From DASXRU01 sp039933315 (GTDB lineage Bacteria; Acidobacteriota; Blastocatellia; Pyrinomonadales; Pyrinomonadaceae), in NCBI GenBank assembly GCA_039933315.1, contig JBDTOI010000110.1, positions 1 to 13,796 of the forward strand: a DNA stretch of 13,796 nt. The letters run 5' to 3'. A program made the position numbers and the translations under genes. Shown here piece after piece: positions 13,465 to 13,796 of the stretch. The notes under the pieces were generated by a model. It saw only the letters and a list, made by a program, of their open reading frames with translations, was not told the DNA's origin and searched no databases. Every line of letters begins with the position of its first letter. Positions within the stretch are counted from its first letter, which is position 1.

Positions 13465-13485
13465 TGCCATTTAGATAAAATGGCA
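13465..13485. repeat. 8-bp inverted repeat
   Basis: TGCCATTT (13465-13472) and AAATGGCA (13478-13485) are perfect arms around AGATA. It lies upstream of the dehydrogenase gene and could be an operator overlapping an A+T-rich -10-like TAAAAT. No matching -35 is seen. Confidence 0.4.
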
Positions 13486-13554
13486 GCGTGAAATACTTAT
13501 TGAAAGCTCACCGTTCAAGGAATATTCAGAGGCAGACGAACCTCTGGACTGATC

Positions 13555-13571
13555 TAATCAACCATTGATTA
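13555..13571. repeat. 7-bp inverted repeat in dehydrogenase leader
   Basis: TAATCAA-CCA-TTGATTA is a perfect palindrome with a 3-base centre. It lies 45 bases before the GTG start, where a repressor site or a leader hairpin would be effective. Confidence 0.4.
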
Positions 13572-13615
13572 CAGTCCCGCCAATATTCTTAGATAGCCAG
13601 CCAGGAGACTCAGTA

Positions 13616-13796
13616 GTGGATATAGATGAAAGAAAGATCAATGGATACGAAAACGTCTTAATCGCAACAGACCAGGCAGCGGGCTATCGCGGAATCATCG
13701 CCATTCACAACACTCAGCTAGGCCCGGCACTTGGCGGCACCCGCCTCTGGCGTTATACCGATGACATCGAGGCGCTAACCGACGTGCTTCGCCTTG
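13616..13796 (+). CDS. Leu/Phe/Val dehydrogenase, N-terminus (partial)
   Basis: The first 60 residues of a Glu/Leu/Phe/Val dehydrogenase are present; the gene runs off the window's right edge. IIAIHNTQLGPALGGTRLW (residues 31-49) is the family's N-terminal signature, followed by IEALTDVLRL. The enzyme oxidatively deaminates branched-chain or aromatic amino acids using NAD+. Substrate class and the catalytic lysine lie beyond the window, so leucine dehydrogenase is only the likeliest member. The GTG start at 13616 is chosen because AGGAG lies 8 bases upstream (13603-13607). No ATG is in frame nearby. Palindromes upstream suggest specific regulation. Confidence 0.9.
   Translation, partial: MDIDERKINGYENVLIATDQAAGYRGIIAIHNTQLGPALGGTRLWRYTDDIEALTDVLRL

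Larger units (their letters stand above)
12663..13615. other. Gene-poor region beside the tRNA relic
   Basis: About 950 bases without a well-supported gene. It holds the palindromes at 12825-12852, 13327-13342, 13415-13430, 13465-13485 and 13555-13571, and two broken minus-strand frames. A further pair, CAGAGG (13527-13532) and CCTCTG (13541-13546), is visible. No integrase or transposase motif was found. If the tRNA relic marks an insertion, this is the side where the inserted DNA would lie. Confidence 0.5.

Overview
The window is a stretch of bacterial chromosome of medium to moderately high G+C. The gene content and protein style are compatible with a soil bacterium such as an Acidobacteriota member. 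That placement is an impression from protein families, not a computed result. No plasmid, phage or transposase gene is visible.

Layout. (1) Positions 70-4693, plus strand: a run of seven genes. They are a Tat-exported Rieske protein, a small two-helix membrane protein, a hemerythrin-type protein (ATGA overlap with the previous gene), a class I SAM methyltransferase, a small cupin, a DUF3565 protein and a NarK-type nitrate/nitrite transporter. This reads as the accessory tail of a nitrate/nitrite (or related molybdoenzyme) respiration locus whose catalytic genes would lie left of position 1. (2) Positions 4745-9803, minus strand: an NmrA-like NAD(P)-binding protein with a good promoter, a large-subunit KatE catalase, a ferritin-like protein and a four-helix membrane protein of unknown role. 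This part reads as oxidative-stress defence. (3) Positions 10367-12559: a PRPP synthetase of the FSND/DDEIxxGGT subfamily (minus) diverging from a NicO/UreH-type nickel/cobalt transporter (plus). (4) Positions 12560-13615: about 1 kb without a convincing gene. It contains the 3' half of a tRNA-Ala(CGC), several perfect inverted repeats and two broken overlapping minus-strand frames. (5) Position 13616 onward: the start of a Leu/Phe/Val-type amino-acid dehydrogenase that runs off the window.

The most unusual signal is a family of intergenic elements. Four full copies, each exactly 127 bp (1619-1745, 3344-3470, 5767-5893 reversed, 8252-8378), and two truncated copies (713-735, and 4717-4736 reversed) sit between the genes of regions 1 and 2. 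Each full copy has four TTCGTG-type hexamers phased at 10 bp, a near-perfect hairpin, a 15-base loop with conserved sequence, four mirrored CACGAA-type hexamers and an unpaired tail ending GTGCAAAG. One copy supplies the stop codon of the DUF3565 gene and ends 5 bases before the transporter start. Two copies flank katE in inverted orientation. One truncated copy lies inside a perfect 12-bp direct repeat. No element is found right of 8378.
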